DNA from: an uncultured Parafilimonas sp.
Lineage (GTDB): Bacteria; Bacteroidota; Bacteroidia; Chitinophagales; Chitinophagaceae
NCBI GenBank assembly: GCA_903882935.1
Contig: CAIRZB010000070.1
Coordinates: 52,273 to 116,272 of the forward strand
DNA: 64,000 nucleotides
Direction: 5' to 3'
The notes below the pieces were generated by a model. It was not told the origin of the DNA. It worked only from the letters and a program-made list of their open reading frames with translations, and ran no database searches. The position numbers were made by a program, and so were the translations under genes. Every line of letters starts with the position of its first letter. The first letter of the stretch is position 1. Shown here one piece after another: positions 8,501 to 15,334 of this stretch.

Positions 8501-8930
8501 TCATGGCGGCTTTTACATCAGATATAAAACCATCCACCGATCCTTTGGGGAATCCATCCCACTCCTGCAGCACTTTGCCGTTGGCATCCAGCAGCACTGT
8601 TAACGGAAAAGCACCCCTGCTGTTGTACTTATCCGCCAGTGCATCATTAATGGCCTGTTGTTTGGCCGGCAACTGGTTTTTGCCCATACGGGGAAAATCG
8701 GCGTTCACCATCACTAGTGCCGTGTCGGCAAACTGGGTAAACACGGGGCTGGCAAATATTTCCTTATGCAGCCTAATACAAGGGCCGCACCAGTCTGAGC
8801 CGGAGAAGTTAAGCAAAATGCACCGGTGTTTTTGCTGGGCAATTTGTTGTGCTTCCTGTAAATTGTAATGCCAGTTTGAAAAAGAAAACAGGATGGCTAG
8901 AAAGGGTAAAATAATCAGTCGCTTCATCAT
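8484..8930 (-). CDS. Thioredoxin-like protein with signal peptide
   Basis: About 148 residues from the double ATG at 8930/8927. That start gives a signal peptide (MKRLIILPFLAILFSFS); a further in-frame ATG at 8984 is possible. A thioredoxin fold follows, with active site WCGPC in the context FSGSDWCGPCIRLHKEIF and the cis-proline region AFPLTVLLD. It should be exported and act on envelope thiols. It is the first gene of a minus-strand operon with apbE (17-base overlap), DUF4266 and DUF3570. The C-x-C tail of the DUF4266 lipoprotein is a possible substrate. Thioredoxin-like reductase versus oxidase direction cannot be decided from sequence. Confidence 0.85.
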   Translation of the reverse strand: MMKRLIILPFLAILFSFSNWHYNLQEAQQIAQQKHRCILLNFSGSDWCGPCIRLHKEIFASPVFTQFADTALVMVNADFPRMGKNQLPAKQQAINDALADKYNSRGAFPLTVLLDANGKVLQEWDGFPKGSVDGFISDVKAAMNVIPN

Positions 8931-9245
8931 AAATGGGTAGTTTGCTAAAAACAAAAACGCTGTACTTTTATAAATGGTATTCATGTGCTACGTTTTTGCA
9001 TATTAGTAACAACGTGGCATGTTTGGCTAAGGTTTGCTAAGCTAGCAAACAAATTTTGGCACTCTACGTCTTATTGAAGGGCGGATTTGGAAATAACTAT
9101 TATTTAATGGCAGTAAATGCAAAGCTACTGCCCATAAAGGTGCTAATTTGCACCAGAAAAAATAAATATCAATTTCTTTTTGGTAATTCAGTGTTTTTTA
9201 CGACCTTCGCCGTCCGAAAAAATCGGGTCTTAAAAAATTAGTGTC
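8931..9245. other. Divergent intergenic region with two palindromes
   Basis: This 315-base gap separates the minus-strand redox operon from plus-strand rpmB. It contains a perfect 8-base inverted repeat, GTTTGCTA-agc-TAGCAAAC at 9032-9050, which looks like an operator for a dimeric regulator. It also contains a short hairpin GGTGC-taattt-GCACC at 9139-9154, about 90 bases before rpmB, which overlaps a TAATTTGC promoter-like string. No gene was found in it. Confidence 0.4.
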
Positions 9246-9482
9246 ATGGCTAGAGTATGTCAGGTAACAGGTAAAAAGCCAATAACAGGTCACAGTGTTT
9301 CTCACTCAAACATCAAAACCAACCGCCGTTTTTTACCCAATTTGCAAACCAAGCGTTTCTTTTTTGCTGAAGAAGACCGTTGGGTAACATTAAAAGTGTC
9401 TACAGATGCTTACAGAACCATCAATAAAAATGGTCTTGCGTCAGTTATTAAAGAACTAAGGGCTAAAGGAACAAAAATTTAA
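9246..9482 (+). CDS. rpmB: 50S ribosomal protein L28
   Basis: A 78-residue protein starting [21 protein letters not shown], the characteristic L28 N-terminus, followed by [18 protein letters not shown] and an ending of LRAKGTKI. The length is normal for the family. It is the first gene of rpmB-rpmG-DUF4295, spaced 25 and 2 bases from the following genes, and the unit ends at a terminator near 9930. This order upstream of ftsY is typical of Bacteroidota. No strong Shine-Dalgarno is seen before the ATG, as expected in the phylum. Confidence 0.97.
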   Translation: MARVCQVTGKKPITGHSVSHSNIKTNRRFLPNLQTKRFFFAEEDRWVTLKVSTDAYRTINKNGLASVIKELRAKGTKI

Positions 9483-9507
9483 CAACAAATATTAAATTGC
9501 TTATATA

Positions 9508-9690
9508 ATGGCCAAGAAAGGAAGCAGGGTGCAGGTTATACTGGAATGCACTGAGCATAAAACAAGTGGCAAACCAGGTACCAGCCGCTACATTACCAAG
9601 AAAAATAAGAAGAATACTCCTGAGCGTTTAGAGCTTAAGAAGTATAACCCCATTTTGAAAAAAGTTACTGTACATAAAGAAATTAAATAG
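9508..9690 (+). CDS. rpmG: 50S ribosomal protein L33
   Basis: A 60-residue basic protein, [18 protein letters not shown] followed by [26 protein letters not shown], the standard L33 pattern. The zinc-binding cysteine pairs of some L33 forms are absent (one Cys only), so this is the Cys-free, zinc-independent type. It lies in the ribosomal operon between rpmB and the DUF4295 gene. Confidence 0.97.
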   Translation: MAKKGSRVQVILECTEHKTSGKPGTSRYITKKNKKNTPERLELKKYNPILKKVTVHKEIK

Positions 9691-9692
9691 TC

Positions 9693-9866
9693 ATGGCAAA
9701 AGTTGCTTCAAAAAACGCGAAGGTAAAAGACTTAAAGGCATCAGCCGAGGCAAAAAACTGGACAAAGGTTATTAAAGCTGTGCGCAGCCCAAAAACTGGC
9801 GCATATACTTTTAAAGAAGCCATTGTACATAAGGACAAAGTGAAAGACTTTTTGACTGAGAAATAA
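9693..9866 (+). CDS. DUF4295 small ribosome-associated protein
   Basis: A 57-residue basic protein starting two bases after the rpmG stop. It reads MAKVASKNAKVKDLKAS, then KNWTKVIKAVRSPKTGAY, and ends TFKEAIVHKDKVKDFLTEK. The core KVIKAVRSPKTGAYTFKE is the signature I associate with DUF4295, found next to rpmG in Bacteroidota. From memory, structural work on a Bacteroidota ribosome added a small phylum-specific large-subunit protein (bL38) that I believe corresponds to this family; this should be verified. The genomic position between rpmG and ftsY supports a ribosomal role. Confidence 0.9.
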   Translation: MAKVASKNAKVKDLKASAEAKNWTKVIKAVRSPKTGAYTFKEAIVHKDKVKDFLTEK

Positions 9867-9892
9867 CCGCCGCGAAACAGATAAATATATTT

Positions 9893-9935
9893 AAAAGCTG
9901 TCTCTTTGTAATAAATGAGGCAGCTTTTTGTATTT
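9893..9935 (+). terminator. Intrinsic terminator of the rpmB-rpmG-DUF4295 operon
   Basis: A 12-base-pair stem with one G-U pair (AAAAGCTGTCTC 9893-9904 with GAGGCAGCTTTT 9917-9928) and a 12-base loop, followed by TGTATTTTT. It lies 27 bases after the DUF4295 stop codon. Confidence 0.85.
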
Positions 9936-10089
9936 TTACCCTTGGTGAACGCTGTAATTGGCAGGTTGGCAGACCAAATATATATGGTGTAGGGTTTGAT
10001 GGCATGGTATAGTTGTTGTGGCTGGCTGCCGCAGAGATAGGCTATGAAACTTTGGCGAATTACCTTTAACGATTAAAAAGACACCCATC

Positions 10090-11052
10090 ATGAGTTTTTT
10101 AGGAAAGCTGTTTGGCAAGAAAGAAAAAGAAAGCCTGGACGAAGGATTGCAAAAAACCAAAGAAGGTTTTTTTGCCAAAATAACCAAAGCTATTGCCGGT
10201 AAAAGCACCGTTGATGAAGAGGTGCTTGACAACCTGGAAGATGCCTTGGTTAGCAGCGATGTGGGCATTGACACAACCATTGCCATTATTAAAAAAATCG
10301 AAGAGCGCGTTGCACGCGATAAATACGTTAACACCAGCGAATTAAACAAAATATTACAGCAGGAAATAGTGGGCATGCTTGCCGATGCTGGTGATGACAG
10401 CTATAAGAATTTTAACACGCCCACAGGCAAAAAGCCTTACATAATACTGGTGGTTGGGGTTAACGGTGTTGGCAAAACCACCACCATTGGCAAACTGGCC
10501 AATAACTATAAAAAAGCAGGTAAAACTGTTTTGCTGGGTGCGGGCGACACGTTTAGGGCGGCTGCCGTTGACCAGTTGACCATTTGGAGCGAGCGGGTAG
10601 GGGTACCCATAGTAAAGCAAGCCATGGGCAGCGACCCCGCAGCCGTGGTTTTTGATGCAGTGCAAAGCGGTGTGGCCAAAGACATAGACGTGATTATTAT
10701 TGACACCGCTGGCCGGCTGCACAACAAGATACATTTAATGGATGAGTTGAGCAAGATTAAGCGCGTGATTAAAAAAGTTATACCGGATGCCCCGCACGAG
10801 GTGCTGCTGATATTAGACGGGTCAACCGGGCAAAATGCGCTTGAGCAGGCCAGGCAGTTTACTGCCGCCACAGATGTTACTGCCATGGTGGTTACCAAGC
10901 TTGACGGCACGGCCAAGGGCGGCGTAGTATTGGCTATTGCCAACCAATTTAATATACCCGTTAAGTATATTGGCGTTGGCGAGAAAATTGATGACTTGAT
11001 AGTTTTTGACAAGCACGAATTTGTGGATTCTTTGTTTAATTTAAAAAGTTAG
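10090..11052 (+). CDS. ftsY: Signal recognition particle receptor FtsY
   Basis: A 320-residue GTPase that docks SRP-ribosome complexes at the inner membrane. The short N-terminal region (1-40) is basic and lacks the long acidic A domain of the E. coli protein. The N domain spans about 40-110 and the G domain follows. The G motifs are clear: GVNGVGKT at 123-130 (P-loop), DTFRAAAVDQL near 153, DTAGR at 205-209, and TKLDGTAKGG with the closing GVGEKIDDL region. Length and motifs are normal for Bacteroidota FtsY. It follows the ribosomal operon but lies beyond that operon's terminator, so it probably has its own promoter. Confidence 0.97.
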   Translation: MSFLGKLFGKKEKESLDEGLQKTKEGFFAKITKAIAGKSTVDEEVLDNLEDALVSSDVGIDTTIAIIKKIEERVARDKYVNTSELNKILQQEIVGMLADAGDDSYKNFNTPTGKKPYIILVVGVNGVGKTTTIGKLANNYKKAGKTVLLGAGDTFRAAAVDQLTIWSERVGVPIVKQAMGSDPAAVVFDAVQSGVAKDIDVIIIDTAGRLHNKIHLMDELSKIKRVIKKVIPDAPHEVLLILDGSTGQNALEQARQFTAATDVTAMVVTKLDGTAKGGVVLAIANQFNIPVKYIGVGEKIDDLIVFDKHEFVDSLFNLKS

Positions 11053-11088
11053 TAACTCGTAGCGGCATTTTTAGGCTATCGCCAAAGG

Positions 11089-11958
11089 GTGTGTGCGAAT
11101 CGGTTTTATGGTCACCCAAAAAAGCTCGGTAACAAATATTGCTTGCGGGCAAAGGCTTGCGTAAATGCGCGTGCAAAAAATGTATCGTACACCTATCTGC
11201 TGCGCTTTACGGTTAGCCCCCAGCTGCAGGTAACCGGTTACAGCCTAAGCGATGCCAAGGGGCCAAATGAAACCAAAACAAAGATTACAGCTACCTACGA
11301 CAGCACAAACAATACCCTAACCTACGAGGAAATGGCCGTTTTACGATCAAAGGTCGACCTGCAAAAGCAGGATTTGAATTTTGTGCACGCCACGTTAAAA
11401 CTTAAGCACAACAAACTGATTGAAACATTGGCAGGTAAGTTTACGGCCATGCAGCCCGGCAATGCACAGCCCACGGCCACCGGTGAAATTAAACTGAGTA
11501 ATACCGACAAGGCAAAACGCATGTTGAAAAAAATTGACGACTTTTACGCAAAGCCTGGCGACAGCCCGGCCGCGCAGACCGGTGCCGACACGGCGGTGGA
11601 TGGTTTTATAAAGGTGTTTAACAATACCGCCAGGGAACTGCCTTTTACCGGTAATAACGTAAAATTGACTGTTTGGGACAATGGCCAGGTTGACGGCGAC
11701 CGGATTTCAATACTGCTTAACAGGCATTACTTGCTGCAAAACTACACGCTTGATTCTGTGGCCAAAGTAATTGAAACCATCCTGCCACCCAACAATACGG
11801 CCGATACCATTACTATTGTAGCATTAAATGAAGGCAGCTTGCCGCCCAATACCGGCACTATACGCATTGAATCAAAAACCGAGCAATACCCCATTGAGGT
11901 ACAGGCAAAGTTAAATGAGGTAAGAACAATTTATTTGAGGAGGAGGAAAGGGCAATAG
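11089..11958 (+). CDS. Hypothetical protein, probably missing its original N-terminus
   Basis: The frame is open from 11056. The best start available is GTG 11089, which gives 289 residues without a signal peptide. The first ~30 residues are basic and Cys-containing and do not look like a normal N-terminus. Ordered sequence seems to begin near YTYLLRFTVSPQLQVTGYSL (about 11190). The C-terminal part, VKLTVWDNGQVDGDRISILL through IIALNEG-like strands to TGTIRIES, is a beta-sandwich pattern that I have seen at the end of secreted Bacteroidota proteins of unknown function. Taken together this suggests a 5'-truncated relic of a secreted protein just downstream of ftsY. An intact protein with an unusual start is the alternative. 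Confidence 0.5.
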   Translation: MCANRFYGHPKKLGNKYCLRAKACVNARAKNVSYTYLLRFTVSPQLQVTGYSLSDAKGPNETKTKITATYDSTNNTLTYEEMAVLRSKVDLQKQDLNFVHATLKLKHNKLIETLAGKFTAMQPGNAQPTATGEIKLSNTDKAKRMLKKIDDFYAKPGDSPAAQTGADTAVDGFIKVFNNTARELPFTGNNVKLTVWDNGQVDGDRISILLNRHYLLQNYTLDSVAKVIETILPPNNTADTITIVALNEGSLPPNTGTIRIESKTEQYPIEVQAKLNEVRTIYLRRRKGQ

Positions 11959-12039
11959 CCATTGGTTTATTTGTGACTGTTGAAATGCGGTGCTTTTTTT
12001 CCCGTCGTAATTGGTGGTACACCATCCCCAATAATTAAA

Positions 12040-12070
12040 TTTGCTCATTCCAATCCATCCCTTACTTTTG
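12040..12070 (+). promoter_or_regulatory. Predicted promoter of the histidine operon
   Basis: TTTG at 12040-12043 is followed after 19 bases by TACTTTTG at 12063-12070. This exactly fits the Bacteroidota -33/-7 pattern (TTTG, ~19-21 bases, TAnnTTTG). Transcription would begin near 12077, ten bases before the His-rich leader peptide ATG. The fit of promoter, leader and attenuator positions supports all three calls. Confidence 0.7.
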
Positions 12071-12086
12071 CGGCGTGAAAATAACA

Positions 12087-12128
12087 ATGCATATACACCA
12101 CCGCCATCATTTCCTATACAATAGGTAA
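12087..12128 (+). CDS. hisL: his operon leader peptide (five His codons)
   Basis: A 13-residue open frame, MHIHHRHHFLYNR, with His at positions 2, 4, 5, 7 and 8, ending in TAA at 12126-12128. It starts about ten bases after the predicted transcription start and 129 bases before hisG. Five His in thirteen codons is far above chance and is the hallmark of histidine attenuation leaders, in which ribosome stalling at His codons reports shortage of charged tRNA-His. The stop codon lies inside the 5' arm of the antiterminator (12123-12131), which is the geometry needed for control. The leader peptide has no other likely function. It is too short for ordinary gene finders. Confidence 0.8.
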   Translation: MHIHHRHHFLYNR

Positions 12129-12199
12129 GCCGGTGTGTTGTGTGCAATACATTCTATAAAAAATTACAGGCTTACTTAACGGTAGGCCTTTTTTATTTT
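12123..12199 (+). promoter_or_regulatory. Histidine attenuator: mutually exclusive antiterminator and terminator
   Basis: Two helices compete for the same segment. Antiterminator: 12123-12131 (AGGTAAGCC) pairs with 12169-12177 (GGCTTACTT), nine pairs including one G-U. Terminator: 12168-12175 (AGGCTTAC) pairs with 12182-12189 (GTAGGCCT), eight pairs including one G-U, followed by T6-A-T4. A ribosome that finishes the leader peptide covers 12123-12131 and lets the terminator form. A ribosome stalled at the His codons leaves that arm free, so the antiterminator forms and hisG is transcribed. The pairings are read from the sequence; the regulation is inferred from the known his mechanism. Confidence 0.78.
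12168..12199 (+). terminator. Attenuator terminator upstream of hisG
   Basis: Stem 12168-12175/12182-12189, loop TTAACG, then TTTTTTATTTT. It lies 17 bases before the hisG ATG, inside the leader, so it is a conditional terminator rather than the end of an upstream gene. Confidence 0.8.
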
Positions 12200-12215
12200 A
12201 CGCATAAACGCTGAT

Positions 12216-13070
12216 ATGAAACTAAAAATTGCCGTGCAAAAATCTGGCAGGTTGTACGAAGACTCCATTAAGCTCTTAAAGGAATGTGGCATCGACATTA
12301 GCAACGGTGTTAATAAGCTAAAAAGCGAAGCGAGCAATTTTCCATTGGAGGTGTTTTTTCTGCGCGATGACGATATTCCCCAGTATGTGGAAGACGCAGT
12401 GGCAGATATTGGTTTTGTGGGTGAGAATGTGGTGTACGAAAAAAAGAAAAAGGTTGATGTGGTTGAAAAGCTGGGTTTTGGCAAATGCAGGCTTTCAATA
12501 GCGGTGGGTAAAGGCGATGTGTACACTGGTGTAAACTTTTTGCAAGGTAAGCGTATAGCCACCAGCTACCCGGTGTTGGTGCAGGATTTTCTTGACAAAA
12601 ACGGGGTAACCGCCGATATTCATGAAATTAGCGGCAGCGTGGAAATTGCCCCAGGCATCGGCTTGGCAGAAGCTATTTGCGACCTGGTGAGCAGCGGCTC
12701 AACCCTTTTTATGAATGGCTTGAAGGAAACCGAAACCATTTTGCAAAGCCAATGCGTATTGATTAAAAACCAACAACTGGCGGTGCCTTTACAGGAGATC
12801 TTAAACAAACTGCTGTTCAGGATACAGTCAGTTAAAAAAGCAAAAAACAATAAATATATCTTGCTAAACGCGCCAAACGACAAGCTTGACGAAATAATCG
12901 GTCTTTTGCCTGGCATGAAAAGCCCCACGGTATTACCGTTGGCAGAAAAAGGATGGAGCAGCGTACACAGCGTGCTGAGTGAATCGGAGTTTTGGCATAT
13001 CATCGAAAAACTAAAAGAAGCAGGCGCACAGGGGATATTGGTGGTGCCGATTGAGAAGATGATTATTTAA
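12216..13070 (+). CDS. hisG: ATP phosphoribosyltransferase HisG (long form)
   Basis: A 284-residue enzyme of the first histidine step, ATP + PRPP to phosphoribosyl-ATP. It starts MKLKIAVQKSGRLYEDSIKLL and contains ADIGFVGENVVYE and the PRPP-binding-type segment EISGSVEIAPGIGLAEAICDLVSSGSTL. The C-terminal ~75 residues (NAPNDKLDEIIGLLPGMKSPTV and after) form the ACT-like regulatory domain of the long, HisZ-independent type, which is feedback-inhibited by histidine. The operon is thus controlled both by attenuation upstream and by allostery in this product. It is followed after 109 bases by hisD, with repeat sequence in between. Confidence 0.97.
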   Translation: MKLKIAVQKSGRLYEDSIKLLKECGIDISNGVNKLKSEASNFPLEVFFLRDDDIPQYVEDAVADIGFVGENVVYEKKKKVDVVEKLGFGKCRLSIAVGKGDVYTGVNFLQGKRIATSYPVLVQDFLDKNGVTADIHEISGSVEIAPGIGLAEAICDLVSSGSTLFMNGLKETETILQSQCVLIKNQQLAVPLQEILNKLLFRIQSVKKAKNNKYILLNAPNDKLDEIIGLLPGMKSPTVLPLAEKGWSSVHSVLSESEFWHIIEKLKEAGAQGILVVPIEKMII

Positions 13071-13074
13071 CAAC

Positions 13075-13176
13075 ACCCCCCGCCCTAAAAGGAGCCGACG
13101 AAACTTATCCATTTCATAGGCCTCTTTAACTGGCGGGGTGCTTAAAAGTTCCCCCTTTAGAGGGCGGAGGGGGTTT
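13075..13176 (+). repeat. C5/G5-rich dispersed repeat between hisG and hisD
   Basis: A good copy of the repeat lies at 13147-13176 (GTTCCCCCTTTAGAGGGCGG, then AGGGGG). A degraded copy in the opposite orientation lies at 13075-13100 (CACCCCCCGCCCTAAAAGG). The same repeat recurs near 62074 and 62590, and in reverse orientation at 61848-62000. The good copy ends in GGAGGGGG only nine bases or so before the hisD ATG, so it supplies an SD-like sequence in a phylum that seldom uses one. Confidence 0.7.
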
Positions 13177-13179
13177 GGT

Positions 13180-14457
13180 ATGAACGTTTATAAAAATCCT
13201 TTAAAACAAGATTGGGCAAACATAGTAAGGCGCCCAGCGCTGGACACTTTATCACTGCAAAGCAAAGTACGCTTGGTGCTGGATGACGTGAAGCACAATG
13301 GCGATTCGGCATTAAAAAAATATGCCCAGCAGTTTGACGGGCTGGCCTTAGACAATATTGCCGTAACCGGGCAGGAAGTGGCAGAAGCAATGAGCCAATT
13401 GCCCAGCGAGTTAAAACAAGCCATTGAAACAGCAGCAAAAAACATCCGCAAATTTCACGAACGGCAGTTACAGCCTGCAGAGGTAATTGAAACTATGCCG
13501 GGTGTGCTGTGCTGGCGAAAATCGGTGGCTATTGAAAAAGTGGGCATCTATATACCCGGTGGTACCGCGCCGCTGTTCTCAACGGTATTAATGCTCGCCA
13601 TTCCTGCGGCGATTGCTGGCTGTACGCAGATCGTGTTGTGCACACCGCCACAAAAAAATGGCAAAGTGCACCCTGCAGTTTTGTACAGTGCGGCGTTGTG
13701 CGGTGTTACCCATGTGTACAAATCTGGCGGCGCGCAAGCCATCGCTGCTATGGCCTATGGCACCGAAACCGTGCCGCAGGTGTATAAAATATTCGGCCCC
13801 GGCAACCAATATGTTACCTGCGCCAAACAATTGGTGCAGTTGGACGGGCTGGCGATTGACATGCCGGCTGGCCCGAGTGAGGTTTGTGTACTGGCCGACG
13901 ACACGGCCAATTCGGCTTTTGTGGCTGCCGACCTGCTCTCGCAAGCCGAACATGGCACAGACAGCCAAGTGCTGCTGGTCACCACCTCAGAAAAGCTGGC
14001 TGCGGAAGTTGAAGCCGAAGTTGCCGCGCAGCTTGCGTTGCTACCGCGGAAAGACATTGCCAGCGGGGCACTGCAAAACAGTAAAGTTGTGGTGTTTAAA
14101 ACCTTGGATGAGGCCATTGAATTGGTAAATAGCTATGCGGCAGAACACCTGATTATTGCTTGTGCCGACGCTGAGTTCATTGCCGAGCAGATTGTAAACG
14201 CAGGCTCGGTTTTTTTGGGCAACTACTCACCGGAAAGCGCGGGCGATTATGCCAGCGGCACCAACCACACGCTGCCCACCAACGGGTTTGCCAAAACATA
14301 CAGCGGCGTAAGTGTGGACAGTTTTGTTAAAAAAATCACTTATCAAAAAATTAGCCAGGCCGGGTTGCAGAATCTGGGTAAAACAGTGGAACTTTTGGCC
14401 GAATTTGAGGGGTTGGATGCCCATAAGAATGCGGTTAGCATTAGACTTAGGTTGTGA
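13180..14457 (+). CDS. hisD: Histidinol dehydrogenase HisD
   Basis: A 425-residue enzyme that oxidises histidinol to histidine in two NAD-dependent steps. The start is ATG 13180 (MNVYKNPLKQDWANIVRRP); an earlier GTG at 13138 would translate the repeat and is rejected. Family motifs are present: KVGIYIPGGTAPLFSTVLM, YKSGGAQAIAAMAYGTETVP, IFGPGNQYVTCAKQ, DMPAGPSEVCVLAD, LSQAEHGTDSQ (Zn/catalytic Glu-His region) and SGTNHTLPTNG. The length is normal. Downstream are tandem GTGAATC-type repeats and a transposase locus, which separate it from hisC by 1.3 kb. Confidence 0.97.
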   Translation: MNVYKNPLKQDWANIVRRPALDTLSLQSKVRLVLDDVKHNGDSALKKYAQQFDGLALDNIAVTGQEVAEAMSQLPSELKQAIETAAKNIRKFHERQLQPAEVIETMPGVLCWRKSVAIEKVGIYIPGGTAPLFSTVLMLAIPAAIAGCTQIVLCTPPQKNGKVHPAVLYSAALCGVTHVYKSGGAQAIAAMAYGTETVPQVYKIFGPGNQYVTCAKQLVQLDGLAIDMPAGPSEVCVLADDTANSAFVAADLLSQAEHGTDSQVLLVTTSEKLAAEVEAEVAAQLALLPRKDIASGALQNSKVVVFKTLDEAIELVNSYAAEHLIIACADAEFIAEQIVNAGSVFLGNYSPESAGDYASGTNHTLPTNGFAKTYSGVSVDSFVKKITYQKISQAGLQNLGKTVELLAEFEGLDAHKNAVSIRLRL

Positions 14458-14515
14458 ATCGTGAATCGTGAAACGTGAAACGGTAAACGTGAAACGTGAA
14501 TCGTGAAACGGTAAA
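14454..14515. repeat. Tandem GTGAATC/GTGAAAC repeats after hisD
   Basis: About eight imperfect copies of a 7-12-base unit built from GTGAATC, GTGAAAC and GGTAAAC run from the hisD stop codon to 14515. The same words, in a palindromic arrangement, occur inside trpG at 62958-63044. This looks like a mobile miniature repeat. Confidence 0.75.
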
Positions 14516-14523
14516 TTTGGCAC

Positions 14524-14865
14524 CGTTGAACCCCGTTGGGGTTCGGCGGAGAGAGGGATAAATTGTCTTGTCCCCGGATTCCATCCGGGGCTATTAAAAG
14601 TTAACCCTTTCAGGGTTGTGCGGCTTGGCGTATTTTTAAATTAAATGTGTATTCTGTTTTCACCCAATCCCGAAGGAATTGATTGTGAATAGTGCCGTCA
14701 GGGTTGTATATTTTGGGTTATTTGAGGGTATGTTGGAATATTTCATAATGGTGACTATTCCCGCCAATCCTGAAGGGATTGATTATGAATAGCCCCGCGC
14801 GAAACGCGGGGTGGTTGATAAAAATTATTGCCGTCAACCCCGGAGGGGTTGAACGTATAAAAAAC
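14524..14865 (+). repeat. ~340-bp palindrome-rich repeat, left copy beside transposase
   Basis: Aligns along its length with 15335-15670, by eye at roughly 80% identity or more. It is built from small hairpins: GAACCCC-gtt-GGGGTTC (14528-14544), CCCCGGAT-tcc-ATCCGGGG (14572-14590), AACCC-tttca-GGGTT, two copies of an AATCCYGAAGGRATTGATT-like unit (near 14666 and 14766), and CCCCGCG-cgaaa-CGCGGGG near 14792. The two copies bracket an IS200-type transposase, as expected for REP/BIME-like elements and their transposase. Confidence 0.8.
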
Positions 14866-14877
14866 AATTGAAACAAT

Positions 14878-15324
14878 ATGAGTACACACACCCAAATACT
14901 TTACCAGATTGTTTTCAGTACAAAAAATAGGGAAGCTTGTTTGTTGAAAAACGGGCGGCCAGAATTGTTTAAATACATTTGGAGCGTTATAAAAAATCAT
15001 CAATGCCACCTGTACCGCATAAATGGGGTTGAAGACCATCTACATATCGCTACGCATCTTCATCCATCGGTATGCTTATCTGATTTTGTAAAGGACATCA
15101 AGTTATCTGCTTCCTCATTTATTAAGGATAAAAAATTGTTCCAGGGGTTTAGTGGCTGGCAAGATGGGTATGGTGCTTTTACCTATTCATTTAAGGAGAA
15201 GGAAAGGCTGGTTGATTATGTAAAAAACCAAGAAGAACATCATAAGGTAATTACATTTAAAGAAGAATATATTTCGTTGTTAAACGAGCATGGCGTTGCG
15301 TTTGATGAAAAATATTTGCTATAA
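14878..15324 (+). CDS. REP-associated / IS200-type tyrosine transposase (Y1, HUH)
   Basis: A 148-residue single-domain nuclease. The HUH metal site is in NGVEDHLHIATHLHPS, and the nucleophile Tyr lies in FSGWQDGYGAFTYS. It matches the Transposase_IS200/RAYT fold, which cuts and joins single-stranded DNA at hairpins. It starts MSTHTQILYQIVFSTKNREA and ends with a typical EEYISLLNEHGVAFDEKYLL. It is flanked by two related ~340-bp hairpin-rich repeats instead of classical IS200 ends, so I favour a RAYT-like domesticated or REP-spreading enzyme over a simple IS. It sits between hisD and hisC on the operon strand, so it may be read by his transcription. Confidence 0.88.
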   Translation: MSTHTQILYQIVFSTKNREACLLKNGRPELFKYIWSVIKNHQCHLYRINGVEDHLHIATHLHPSVCLSDFVKDIKLSASSFIKDKKLFQGFSGWQDGYGAFTYSFKEKERLVDYVKNQEEHHKVITFKEEYISLLNEHGVAFDEKYLL

Positions 15325-15334
15325 TGCATGGCAG

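Noticed and set aside
9137..9154. Ribosomal-protein leader regulator before rpmB
   Set aside because: Only a 5-bp stem, overlapping a promoter-like TAATTTGC; too weak to claim an autoregulatory structure.
13138..13179. Upstream GTG start for hisD
   Set aside because: It would translate the C5/G5-rich repeat; the ATG at 13180 matches the normal HisD N-terminus.
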